Assembly (NCBI RefSeq): GCF_002893095.1
Contig: NZ_PKQQ01000013.1
Coordinates: 1 to 64,000, forward strand
Origin: Stenotrophomonas sp. VV52
GTDB taxonomy: Bacteria; Pseudomonadota; Gammaproteobacteria; Xanthomonadales; Xanthomonadaceae
DNA length: 64,000 nt
Reading direction: 5' to 3'
Shown: in pieces, positions 40,013 through 48,210 of the stretch
Layout of the letters: each line of letters opens with the position of its first letter
Position numbering within the stretch: the stretch's first letter is position 1
Notes under the pieces: model-generated
Seen by the model: the letters and a program-made list of their open reading frames with translations, nothing else
Databases searched by the model: none
What the model was told of the DNA's origin: nothing
Program-made: the position numbers and the translations under genes

Positions 40013-40768
40013 ATGAATCAGTTCAAGGACAAGGTGGCGATCGTCACCGGTGGCGGCCGCGACATCGGCCGCGAAATCTCGATCAAGCTGGCTGCCGCCG
40101 GCGCCAAGGTGTGCATCAACTACGCCAACGACGAGGCCAGCGCGCAGGACACCCTGCAGCAGATCCAGGCCGCAGGCGGCACCGCGTTCGTGCACCGCGC
40201 CGACGTGACCGACGCACAGGCCGTGGCCGGCATGGTCGCCGCCACCCAGGCCGCGTATGGCGCGCAGATCGACGTGCTGGTGAACGTGGCCGGTGGCATG
40301 GTGCAGCGCCGTCCGCTGGCCGAGATCGACCCGGCGTTCTTCCACAAGGTGATGGACCTCAACATGAGCTCGGTCTACCTGACCACCCACGCGGTGGTGC
40401 CGCACATGCCCGAAGGCGGCGCGATCGTGAACTTCGCCTCGCAGGCCGGCCGCGACGGCGGTGGTCCGGGCGCGTCGATCTACGCAACCGCCAAGGCCGC
40501 AGTGATGACCTTTACCCGCGCCATGGCCAAGGAACTCGGTCCGCGCGGGATCCGCGTCAACGCGCTGTGCTGCGGCATGATCGCCACCCGCTTCCACGAC
40601 GAATTCACCAAGCCGGAAGTGCGCACCGCCGTGGCCGGCAACACGCCGCTGCGCCGCCAGGGCCGCCCGCAGGAAGCGGCCGACACCGCGGTGTACCTGG
40701 CCTCGGACGCGGCCGGCTTCATCACCGGTGCCAACGTCGACGTCAACGGCGGCACCTACTTCTCCTGA
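40013..40768 (+). CDS. SDR-family reductase, probable DEH reductase
   Basis: A 251-residue NAD(P)H-dependent short-chain reductase. It has the cofactor motif TGGGRDIGREI (10-20), NVAGG, and the catalytic Y157-K161 (YATAK). In alginate clusters such SDRs (for example A1-R of Sphingomonas) reduce DEH to 2-keto-3-deoxygluconate. The position between importer and KDG kinase supports that role; sequence alone cannot fix the substrate. A GGAG lies just upstream of the ATG. Confidence 0.85.
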   Translation: MNQFKDKVAIVTGGGRDIGREISIKLAAAGAKVCINYANDEASAQDTLQQIQAAGGTAFVHRADVTDAQAVAGMVAATQAAYGAQIDVLVNVAGGMVQRRPLAEIDPAFFHKVMDLNMSSVYLTTHAVVPHMPEGGAIVNFASQAGRDGGGPGASIYATAKAAVMTFTRAMAKELGPRGIRVNALCCGMIATRFHDEFTKPEVRTAVAGNTPLRRQGRPQEAADTAVYLASDAAGFITGANVDVNGGTYFS

Positions 40769-40797
40769 TCTACCCCTGACCGCCTGGGAGGGCTGCC

Positions 40798-41979
40798 ATG
40801 CTGCGTTGGACCACTGCACTGTCACTTGCACTTGCCACCAGCGCCGCGGCGCTGCCCACCCAGGCCCAGGTCTGGGTACCGGCCTGGACCGCTTCGCCGG
40901 CCCCCGACCGCCAGGACGGCACCCCAGAGGCACCGGTGCAGTTCGCCAACCAGACCGTGCGCCAGGACATGCGCCTGGCCAGCTCGGCCACGGCGCTGCG
41001 TTTCCGCATCAGCAATGAACTGGGCGCAACCCCGCTGCATATCGGCGGGGCCAGCGCGCAGCGCACCGGCACGGCCACGCCGGCCAAGCTGGTGACCTTC
41101 AACGGCCGCAGCGAGGTGGTGGTACCGGTCGGCGCCGCGCTGCTCAGCGACCCGGTGCCGATGACGGTGCCGGCGTTGGCCGATGTTTCACTGACCGTCT
41201 ATTTCCCCGACGCCACCCAGCCAGCGGTGCGGCGTACTGCGTTGCGCATTGCCGAAGGCCGCCAGGCCGAGGTGGGCAACGCGGTGAAGCTGGCGTACCG
41301 CCAGAACGTGGTGTCGGCGGTGCTGGCCGAACGCAGCAGCGTGCCGGTGGTGGTGGTGGCGCTGGGCGATTCGATAACCGAAGGAGCAACGGCCACCCGC
41401 GGCAGCAACGGCGACTGGCCGGCGCTGCTGGCCGCCCGCCTGCAGCAGGCCTGTCCGGACCAGGTGGTGCTGGTCAATGCCGGCATCAGCGGCAACAAGG
41501 TCATGGACCATGGGCGCAGCCACAGCGCGCTGGCCCGGCTGGACCGCGATGTGATTGCGCAGCCGCACGTGAGCCGGGTGATCCTGTTTGAAGGCATCAA
41601 CGACATCCGCCACGACGGTGGCAACCCGCCGGTCGCCGGCCGCAACGCCGAGGACATGGTGCTGGGTTACCGCCAGGTGGCCGCACGCCTGCACGATAAC
41701 GGCATCCAGGCCATTGCCGCGACGATCACCCCGTTTGGCGGCTCCGACCGCTACGAGCCGGTCTCGGCCGGTACCCGCACCACTCTCAACACCTGGATGC
41801 GCGGCGGCCGCAGCGGCTTCGACGCGCTGATCGACTTCGACCAGATCCTGCGCGACCCGGCCAAGCCGGAGTTCCTGCCCGAGGCGATCACCCGCGACTT
41901 CCTGCACCCCAATGACGACGGCTACAGGCGCATGTCCGAAGGCGTCGACCTGGCCCTGCTCGGCTGCAAGGCACGATGA
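40798..41979 (+). CDS. Secreted SGNH/GDSL esterase
   Basis: A 393-residue hydrolase with signal peptide (about 1-23, ending THAQA-like TQAQ). An N-terminal beta-rich segment precedes the SGNH catalytic domain. Catalytic residues: S192 in GDSITEG, N268 in GIND, and D367-x-x-H370 in RDFLHPND. Such enzymes remove acyl groups from carbohydrates. Being inside an alginate operon, an O-acetyl alginate esterase is the best guess. It overlaps the kinase gene by 4 bp, so it is translated with it. Confidence 0.85.
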   Translation: MLRWTTALSLALATSAAALPTQAQVWVPAWTASPAPDRQDGTPEAPVQFANQTVRQDMRLASSATALRFRISNELGATPLHIGGASAQRTGTATPAKLVTFNGRSEVVVPVGAALLSDPVPMTVPALADVSLTVYFPDATQPAVRRTALRIAEGRQAEVGNAVKLAYRQNVVSAVLAERSSVPVVVVALGDSITEGATATRGSNGDWPALLAARLQQACPDQVVLVNAGISGNKVMDHGRSHSALARLDRDVIAQPHVSRVILFEGINDIRHDGGNPPVAGRNAEDMVLGYRQVAARLHDNGIQAIAATITPFGGSDRYEPVSAGTRTTLNTWMRGGRSGFDALIDFDQILRDPAKPEFLPEAITRDFLHPNDDGYRRMSEGVDLALLGCKAR

Positions 41980-43079
41980 GCATGCAGCAGTTCCAGCTGG
42001 CCGCACACAGCCACCCGCGCTGGCAGGCGATGGCATTGGGCGAAGTAATGCTGCGCTTCGATCCCGGCGAAGGCCGGGTGCGCAACGCGCGCCAGTTCCA
42101 GGTATGGGAAGGGGGCGGCGAGTACAACGTGGCGCGCGGCCTGAGCAGCACCTTCGGCCATGCCAGTGCGGTGCTCACCGCGCTGCCTCGCAACGAGCTC
42201 GGCCTGCTCGCCCAGCAGCTGATCCAGGCCGGTGGCGTGGACACCAGCCAGATCGTGTGGCGCGACTACGACGGCATTGGGCGCGACACGCGCATGGGCT
42301 TGAATTTCACAGAGCGCGGCTTCGGCGTGCGCGCGCCGCTGGGCGTGAGCGACCGCGCATACTCGGCCGCGTCGCAGCTGCAGCCGCAGGAGCTGGACTG
42401 GGAGGTGCTGTTCGGCCAGCACGGGGTGCGCTGGCTGCACACCGGTGGAATCTTCGCGGCGTTGTCCGAACACAGCGCGCAGACCGCCATTGCGGCGGTG
42501 CGCGCCGCACGCCGACATGGGGTGGCGGTGTCCTACGACCTCAACTACCGCGCCAGCCTGTGGAACAGCCACCCGGACCCGGACGCAGCGCGCCACGCCA
42601 ACTGCGCGATCGCCGCCGAATGCGACCTGCTGGTCGGCGATGAGTATTCGTTCGCGGCCTGCCTGGGCGTGGACCTGGCCGACCTGGGCAAGCGTGCCAC
42701 GCCGATGGACGTGGGCCCGGCCGACGCAGCGGCAGTGCGCGCCCTGCAGCAGTTCCCCAACCTGCAGGCGGTAGCGTTCACCCTGCGCGATGCCAGCAAT
42801 GCGGCCCGCAATGGCTGGGCCGGCGCGCTGCGCAACCGTGAGGCGCTGTACGTCTCCGCCGTGCGCGATGTCGACCTGCTCGACCGTGTCGGCGGTGGCG
42901 ACGCGTTCGTGGCCGGGGTGGTGCATGCGCTGCTGGAGGGTCTGGGCGAGCAGGCGGCCGTGGAGCTGGGCGCCGCGCATGGGGCGCTGGCGATGTCCAC
43001 GCCGGGCGACACCGCGTGCGCCAGCCGCGAAGAAGTGGAAGCCGTCGCGCGCGGCGAAGGCGCCGCTGCGCGGCGCTGA
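41976..43079 (+). CDS. kdgK: PfkB-family kinase, probable 2-keto-3-deoxygluconate kinase
   Basis: Phosphorylates KDG to KDPG, the last step before aldolase cleavage. The 367-residue protein has the ribokinase fold with GEVMLRFDPGEGRVRNA near the N terminus and the PfkB signature DRVGGGDAF with the catalytic aspartate near residue 309. Length is somewhat longer than the roughly 310 residues common for KdgK. Its position at the end of the alginate operon fits KDG kinase better than other members. No KDPG aldolase (eda) gene is seen nearby. Confidence 0.83.
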   Translation: MSMQQFQLAAHSHPRWQAMALGEVMLRFDPGEGRVRNARQFQVWEGGGEYNVARGLSSTFGHASAVLTALPRNELGLLAQQLIQAGGVDTSQIVWRDYDGIGRDTRMGLNFTERGFGVRAPLGVSDRAYSAASQLQPQELDWEVLFGQHGVRWLHTGGIFAALSEHSAQTAIAAVRAARRHGVAVSYDLNYRASLWNSHPDPDAARHANCAIAAECDLLVGDEYSFAACLGVDLADLGKRATPMDVGPADAAAVRALQQFPNLQAVAFTLRDASNAARNGWAGALRNREALYVSAVRDVDLLDRVGGGDAFVAGVVHALLEGLGEQAAVELGAAHGALAMSTPGDTACASREEVEAVARGEGAAARR

Positions 43080-43084
43080 TTGTT

Positions 43085-43510
43085 TCAGCGCGGTGGTGAC
43101 AGCCGCGCCAGGCCTGCCGTAGCGGAGCGCGTCAGCGGGGCGGGCAGCGCATCGGGCTGGAACCAGTCCAGCGCCAGTATCGCCTCCGGCTCCAGGTGCA
43201 TGGCCTGTGCGTCGGCCGGTGCACGCACCAGGTAGACCGGGGCGACCCAGTGCTGGCCCAGCGCAGGCTCGAAATGGTCCACCACGCACAGCAGCCTTTC
43301 CACGCTGACCTGCAGGCCGGTCTCTTCCAGCACTTCGCGCACCATTGCGTCTTCGACCTTCTCCATCCAGTCGACCTTGCCGCCGGGAAGGCCCCAGTGG
43401 CCCTGTTCGGGTTGACGCCCGCGCTGGACCAGCAGCACCGCGCCGTCGGCGCGCTGGATGACGGCGCCGCAGCCGACGCGGGGTTGCTGCAACGGGATGG
43501 ACTCAGACAT
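43085..43510 (-). CDS. Nudix hydrolase
   Basis: A 141-residue pyrophosphatase fold. The Nudix box is complete, with the residues G-x5-E-x7-REVLEETGL (starting GGKVDWMEKVED). The substrate is not clear; MutT/ADP-ribose-type members are of this size. The ATG at 43510 was chosen because it starts the domain; a 20-residue extension exists upstream. It ends 5 bases from the kdgK stop on the opposite strand. Confidence 0.88.
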   Translation of the reverse strand: MSESIPLQQPRVGCGAVIQRADGAVLLVQRGRQPEQGHWGLPGGKVDWMEKVEDAMVREVLEETGLQVSVERLLCVVDHFEPALGQHWVAPVYLVRAPADAQAMHLEPEAILALDWFQPDALPAPLTRSATAGLARLSPPR

Positions 43511-43554
43511 GGAGATCTCCGGAAGTCGCCGCATTATCGCCCCAGCGCGCGCAT

Positions 43555-43582
43555 AAAAAAGGCCCGGCAAGTTGCCGGGCCC
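43555..43582 (-). terminator. Intrinsic terminator of the Ax21 gene
   Basis: On the minus strand GGCCCGGCAA-C-TTGCCGGGCC is followed by six T residues (TTTTTT). The 10-bp stem and U run make a strong Rho-independent terminator about 46 bp after the Ax21 stop. Confidence 0.9.
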
Positions 43583-43628
43583 CTGCCGCTACGCCGGTAC
43601 CGCGCGTAGCGAAGCGATCAGACGCCGC

Positions 43629-44201
43629 TTACCAGCTGAAGCGCGGGCCGACCGACCATTCCTTGTCACCGTGGCGATCCATCTTGATGTCGCCGTTGAT
43701 GCCCCAGTTCTGGTTCAACTTGACCTGGCCACCCAGGCGCCCATAGAACTGGCCATCCGGATTGATGCCGTGCTTCTTGCTGTAGTCCTCGTAGCCGGCC
43801 ATTGCATAGACTTCGGCGTGCTGCCCGAACGCGGTACGGATACCGGCTTCAGCGCTGTAACCGTTGAAGTCCAGGCCTTCCTTCGGGTCGAACTTGTTGT
43901 AGGCAACGCGGCCCACGAAGTCGGTGCTGGTGGCGATTTCGTGGTTGTAGCCCACGCCGACGCGCCACTGGTCGATCTTGAAGTCGCCGATGTCGGTCTT
44001 CTGCTGGTTGAACTCACCGAACGCGTGGAAGTTCGGCAGGAAACCGTACGAACCCTTTACACCCCAACCGTCAGCCTTGCCACCGTCGGCATCGGTCTTG
44101 ACGTAATCGCCTTCGGCGTAATTGTAGGAAAGGCCTTCAGCAGCAGAAGCGCCGAACGGCAGGGCGGCGGCCAGCGCCAGGGCAATCAGGGAAGTCTTCA
44201 T
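43629..44201 (-). CDS. ax21: Ax21-family outer-membrane protein
   Basis: A 190-residue secreted protein with signal peptide (about 1-20, ending ASA) and a mature domain of beta strands with the family opening AEGLSYNYAEGDYV. It is similar to Ax21 of Xanthomonas and Stenotrophomonas and probably forms an outer-membrane barrel; the last residue is Trp. Claims that Ax21 is a signal peptide source were later disputed, so no signalling role is claimed. AAAAGGTG precedes the ATG. Confidence 0.93.
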   Translation of the reverse strand: MKTSLIALALAAALPFGASAAEGLSYNYAEGDYVKTDADGGKADGWGVKGSYGFLPNFHAFGEFNQQKTDIGDFKIDQWRVGVGYNHEIATSTDFVGRVAYNKFDPKEGLDFNGYSAEAGIRTAFGQHAEVYAMAGYEDYSKKHGINPDGQFYGRLGGQVKLNQNWGINGDIKMDRHGDKEWSVGPRFSW

Positions 44202-44465
44202 GGGGGTACACCTTTTCTTGTTCGTTCGTGCAGTGGCGCAAGCGGCTTCTGCATCGGGAATGTAAATTCTCCGTTATTCGACACAACGCGCCCTGAAGTG
44301 CGCCGCTTTCAACACCGTGGATTTTGGGCAACGGTTCAGTCGCGCTCTGGCATACGCGCGCGCTGCATTTTTCAGGTGTTTTGCGCGTGCACGAACATGC
44401 ATGAACCGCGCGTGGACACCGCGCAGGAAGTTGATTGAAGCAAGGAGAAAAGGGAAATCTGGTCA

Positions 44466-44665
44466 CGACGATACCCTTGCGGGGCGTCGCGCGTTGGGGA
44501 AGCCGCTCTTGGGGAGTAGTCGGCGAACGCGCCCATTTTCCGTAGTGCACCGGCTGACGCAGCTGGGGCGTCACACCGCAGGTCTCTTGGGGAGCGTCCT
44601 GCCCGGCCACTGAATAGTGGGCTGAATCGGCGCCCATTAACATCAGAATGTTCCCCACTGATGTT
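44466..44665. ncRNA. Candidate structured RNA: array of six hairpins upstream of Ax21
   Basis: The 662-bp gap between ax21 and the DUF1428 gene has no credible gene but holds successive perfect stems: 44466-44489 (CGACG/CGTCG), 44489-44532 (GCGCGTT/AACGCGC with inner GCCG/CGGC), 44555-44573 (TGACGC/GCGTCA), 44578-44602 (GCAGG/CCTGC), 44607-44620 (CCACT/AGTGG) and 44639-44665 (AACATCAG/CTGATGTT). The second and fourth show the same inner hairpin CTCTTGGGGAG. Read on the minus strand the loops are C-rich, like those of the Xanthomonas sRNA sX13. The strand and function are not established, and no clean U tract was found. Confidence 0.4.
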
Positions 44666-44863
44666 AGGGATTTTCTGACCCTGACTGGCAAAAACGGGTC
44701 GATTCCGTCGCGCAACCCCTTGATTCTTCGTGATGACACCGCGTGCACACGTGGTCGTCACCGGATCTGACGGATCCAGAGCGCATTGTCGATTTCCCTC
44801 ACTCCCCCGCGTCGTACCCATTGAAGGTGCCCATTCCGGCGCACCGGTTACCGGAGGCTGCAG

Positions 44864-45229
44864 ATGTCCTATATCGACGGTTTCGTACTGGCCGTACCCA
44901 CCGCCAACAAAGAGAAGTTCATCAAACACGCCAATGAAGGCGATTCGGTGTTCATCGAATTTGGTGCCACCCGCGTCGTGGAATGCTGGGGCGACGATGT
45001 CACCCACGGCAAGCAGACCGACTTCTTCCGCGCCGTGGAAGCCAAGGACGATGAGACCATCGTGTTCTCCTGGATCGAATGGCCGGACAAGGCCACCCGC
45101 GATGCCGGCATGGAGAAGATGATGAAAGACCCGCGCATGGACCCGGCCAACAACCCGATGCCGTTCGACGGCAAGCGGATGATCTATGCCGGCTTCGTAC
45201 CGATCGTGGAATTGAGCGGCAAGAAGTAA
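44864..45229 (+). CDS. DUF1428 family protein
   Basis: A 121-residue protein with ferredoxin-like (ABM-type) fold characteristics, starting MSYIDGFVLAVPTANKEKF and containing the DUF1428 motif GDDVTHGKQTDFFRAV. Function unknown; relatives include YbaA-like proteins. The preceding 200 bp contain the hairpin array. Confidence 0.85.
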   Translation: MSYIDGFVLAVPTANKEKFIKHANEGDSVFIEFGATRVVECWGDDVTHGKQTDFFRAVEAKDDETIVFSWIEWPDKATRDAGMEKMMKDPRMDPANNPMPFDGKRMIYAGFVPIVELSGKK

Positions 45230-45274
45230 CAGGCCGCCACGCAGCGACGACGACGCATGCAGCCACCGCCTTGG

Positions 45275-45955
45275 TCAGCGGGTGTGGCTGCCGTCGTCGT
45301 CCGTGCGGTGGCCCATGCCCATGCCTGCGCCACCGCCACCCATTCCTCCCATACCGCCACCACCGCCGCCCCGTCCGCCAGCGCGGTCGTCACCGCCGGC
45401 CTTGCCGCGCGCGCCACCCGGCGCAGGCCGGGCGGGCCCCTGGCGCGGAATGGTCACGCTTGGAGGAATGGGTGCCAGGTCGAGGGCTTCGCGGATGAAG
45501 TCGCGCAGCGACACCACCAGCTCGGCGGTGGGCACGGCGCGGCCTTCGGCCAGTTCGTTGGCGGCATGCGCAGCCAGGCGAACCTGCTCGTCGGTGCCGA
45601 GCAGCACGATGTCGGAGAGGGCCGCTTCCACGGCATCGCGTATGCGGCGGGCGCGGTCGCTGCCGGCGCTGGCCGGGAGGTCCAGGCCTTCGTCACTGCC
45701 CGCTTCCAGTTGCCGCAGGTCGCGCAGGTGGCGCGGATCAACGTGCAATGCCCCGGTGAATGACCCACCCAGTGTCTTGTAGGCGGCAATCAGGGTACGC
45801 AGCCGCTCGTTGATCTGGCGGTTCTCGCGCTCGCGGCGCTGCTGCAGGGTCTGCATGAAGAGCAGGCGGATACCCACGCCTATGAGCGTAATGACGGCCA
45901 ACCCGACCAGGGTCGAGAGCATGGCCTGCCAGGAGCTGAAGTCTAGGTTGCGCAT
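45275..45955 (-). CDS. Single-span hypothetical protein with a Gly/Met-rich tail
   Basis: Unrecognised 226-residue protein. A membrane helix (about residues 13-33) is followed by a cytosolic helical domain (about 35-165) and a tail that is almost only Gly, Met and Ala with a His/Asp end. Its DNA has normal high GC, unlike the gene upstream. The start codon is directly adjacent to the stop of that gene (TGA-ATG at 45956), so they are probably translated as a pair. Confidence 0.65.
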   Translation of the reverse strand: MRNLDFSSWQAMLSTLVGLAVITLIGVGIRLLFMQTLQQRRERENRQINERLRTLIAAYKTLGGSFTGALHVDPRHLRDLRQLEAGSDEGLDLPASAGSDRARRIRDAVEAALSDIVLLGTDEQVRLAAHAANELAEGRAVPTAELVVSLRDFIREALDLAPIPPSVTIPRQGPARPAPGGARGKAGGDDRAGGRGGGGGGMGGMGGGGAGMGMGHRTDDDGSHTR

Positions 45956-46933
45956 TCAACCACCTCTAGCTGCTTTCGCAGCCTTTCGCCTGTCACGCGT
46001 CGTCGTGATGCGTCGATTGAGATCGTTCAATACGGCACTGAACTGGGAGTGTCTTCCTCTCGAAAATCCCTCGCGTTTTGATGGGTGTACGGGCGCGACG
46101 CTTATCTCCGCCATCTCAGGTGGGTAAAAGTAGGTCACAGCCATTGCCATCAAAGCTTCCAAGCTGAACCTTCTATAGAACTTAGCAAAGCCAAAGAAGA
46201 AGAATAACGAGAGTACTGAAGACGCTACTACCACTCGCATCGCCCTGTCTTCGGAACTTGAGACAACCGAAACGATACCAATCCAGAAGAGGAGACAACA
46301 GAGGAAACTCATCGCACGATGGAAGCCAAATAGAGCAACATAGTTCTGCATTTTCCCAATGTGGGCGGGTGAATTCTCTAGAGCGTGGTGGTAGACAAAG
46401 CGAAAGAAATCGCTATCGCACGGCCCAGCGTACCTGTTGGGGTTGTCCACCTGTCCCTTTTCGATAAGAAGCCGGGTAATTTTCAATCGAATGATCTTTG
46501 TCAGCAGATTATCCATAGATTGCGCTAGGCCAGGTCGACCAGCAGAGAAGAAACACATCGCCAGCACACCTAGAGCAACCGGAGCCAGAATGATTAGACA
46601 AACGAACTTCACACAGTTCAAAGCGGATAACTTGTCTTCGAAGATTGCTCTTCTTTCATAACTCAGAAGAGACTTGGATGGATAATCCAGGGTCCAGATA
46701 TAGAGACGCTCAATCGTAAAAGACGACAGTAATGAAATGAGATGTCCCGCAATGTACGAAGACAAGATAAACGGGAGCAGGGCTGATGCCCGCGTGAGGG
46801 CGGTTAGCTCGGTAAGGCCCGTATCCAATCCAAGGTAACTGAAGATGTACTCGAACGCGAAGATCGCAATGGCGCCCGGAAATAGATATCCAAGAAAGTC
46901 ATAAAGAGAAAACGGAGACTGCTTCACGTCCAT
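45956..46933 (-). CDS. Multi-span membrane protein in the AT-rich island
   Basis: Unrecognised 325-residue protein with about four hydrophobic segments (near 12-32, 45-65, 110-130, 205-250). It starts MDVKQSPFSLYDFLGYLFPG. The C-terminal tail (about 275-325) is cytosolic and basic. GC content is clearly low for the genome (for example 25 of 60 bases in 46141-46200), with rare codons such as AGA and ATA. That suggests recent acquisition. It directly precedes the high-GC gene at 45275-45955. Confidence 0.65.
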   Translation of the reverse strand: MDVKQSPFSLYDFLGYLFPGAIAIFAFEYIFSYLGLDTGLTELTALTRASALLPFILSSYIAGHLISLLSSFTIERLYIWTLDYPSKSLLSYERRAIFEDKLSALNCVKFVCLIILAPVALGVLAMCFFSAGRPGLAQSMDNLLTKIIRLKITRLLIEKGQVDNPNRYAGPCDSDFFRFVYHHALENSPAHIGKMQNYVALFGFHRAMSFLCCLLFWIGIVSVVSSSEDRAMRVVVASSVLSLFFFFGFAKFYRRFSLEALMAMAVTYFYPPEMAEISVAPVHPSKREGFSRGRHSQFSAVLNDLNRRITTTRDRRKAAKAARGG

Positions 46934-46976
46934 CGAATCTCACCCCTGAAGTTCAACTGACTCAATCCATCTGCAC

Positions 46977-47138
46977 CTAAGGCTTTCCGCTCGCCTGAAC
47001 TGACCCTACACAAATTCTTGGGGCCATGAATTTCTCTGCGTTTCGAGCATGCTGGAAAGACTTCCTTGACTGATTTTTTGCAGCGCAATCATCATACTGA
47101 TGGATGATTGAGACGTGCACGTGAGTTGACCCCGCCAT
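46977..47138 (-). CDS. Possible small protein upstream of the island membrane gene
   Basis: An open frame of 53 codons starting MAGSTHVHVSIIHQYDDC, with AGGAG six bases before its ATG at 47138. It ends 43 bp before the membrane gene at 46933. No family was recognised and the composition is not decisive; it may be chance. The rest of the 290-bp gap (46934-47223) shows only the inverted repeat at 47086-47110. Confidence 0.25.
   Translation of the reverse strand: MAGSTHVHVSIIHQYDDCAAKNQSRKSFQHARNAEKFMAPRICVGSVQASGKP
47086..47110. promoter_or_regulatory. Perfect inverted repeat in the island gap
   Basis: CAATCATC-N9-GATGATTG is a perfect 8-bp inverted repeat between the two island membrane genes. 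No U run follows on either strand, so it looks more like an operator than a terminator. Confidence 0.3.
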
Positions 47139-47223
47139 CGAAAGCTCCTACCTCGACTCTTACGGCAAGTGCCAACGAACTACACCAAGGCCTGCATGAT
47201 CGAAGGCAATGGGCTTGCTTGGT

Positions 47224-48210
47224 TCAATTCGTAATGATTTGGAGTTCCAACGTGCGGCGAGCGTAAACACCGTCCGACTCCGCCCTGACTTCAAGCAAAA
47301 GAGTTTGCGGACGTGCTGCTGGAGGGAGGTAATCGGACAGAGCTACCGTCTTGTCGGTGTTTGGAAAAGCAACGATATCGGCCTCAATGTAGTTAAGCGA
47401 ATCTTTTGACCTACCTCGCCCATCACTCATCTGCGAAGCGGAGGACAAAGAGTAGACCAAGCGCTCCTTTGTACGATTGCTGATAGCCACCTCGATATGC
47501 ACGACATCACCAGTTCGAGTTAGCTTCTCGACTTGAACCGTGTCCAGCATCTGGTCTGCGGTCTTTTTTGAAGCTCCATAAGAGACAAACGACGAACCAG
47601 CAATCTGCTTGAAGCGAAGCGCGCTACTGACGACAGCCGTCGCCGCCTCTCGCTCATCATCCCCAATCTGCGACCCGAAGACTGGAATGACCTCCTTCTC
47701 AATGAAGTTGCCCGCTCCCCACCCGAGCAGGGGCATCACCACAAATATGAGCAGCATCACCGCTACACTGCCTACTGGCGATAGCTGAGCGTCCTGAAGC
47801 TTCTCTTTGACCTTCCCCACAACTTCTTTCGACGCCAAGCCTACAACGTGCTCCTTGCGAAACTCCCCGCCCTCAGCGGTCATAACCACCGTGAGGTCTT
47901 GTTTCGGTGCAAGGCGATCAATTCTGAGGAAACCATCTGGCCCCACAGCCATATCCGGACGGTCTGCAGCAAGAATGGTGTAGTTGAAGGCAGGGGAAAG
48001 TTGGACCCTTACGTCTTCTTCAGGTCGAGAGCCGCCGTTGAATACGGTTAACTCAATTGTTCTCGCGGTTTTTTGGCTGACGAGGTCTGAGTAGTCGAAT
48101 AGCTTCGGCTGAATGAGAAACAGGCGACGCGCTAGAAATATCCGCTTGGCAGTCCAAGCAAAGAAGATCACCACAAGCCCTGATATCACGCCCGTAACTA
48201 TCGCCAGCAT
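47224..48210 (-). CDS. Two-span membrane protein in the AT-rich island
   Basis: Unrecognised 328-residue protein. A membrane helix at about residues 3-22 is followed by a beta-rich soluble domain (about 35-125, LSPAFNYTILAADRPD), a second helix (about 148-170), and a further soluble domain. AAGGGGCAAGGG precedes the ATG. It shares the AT-rich composition of its neighbour at 45956-46933, and both are on the minus strand with a 290-bp gap. No enzymatic motif was found. Confidence 0.65.
   Translation of the reverse strand: MLAIVTGVISGLVVIFFAWTAKRIFLARRLFLIQPKLFDYSDLVSQKTARTIELTVFNGGSRPEEDVRVQLSPAFNYTILAADRPDMAVGPDGFLRIDRLAPKQDLTVVMTAEGGEFRKEHVVGLASKEVVGKVKEKLQDAQLSPVGSVAVMLLIFVVMPLLGWGAGNFIEKEVIPVFGSQIGDDEREAATAVVSSALRFKQIAGSSFVSYGASKKTADQMLDTVQVEKLTRTGDVVHIEVAISNRTKERLVYSLSSASQMSDGRGRSKDSLNYIEADIVAFPNTDKTVALSDYLPPAARPQTLLLEVRAESDGVYARRTLELQIITN

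Noticed and set aside
44137..44748. Minus-strand open frame across the hairpin array
   Set aside because: Runs into the Ax21 gene in another frame and has no ribosome-binding site or known motif; hairpins explain the region better.
47200..47240. GGTTCAATTC resembling a tRNA T-loop
   Set aside because: No cloverleaf could be drawn around it.
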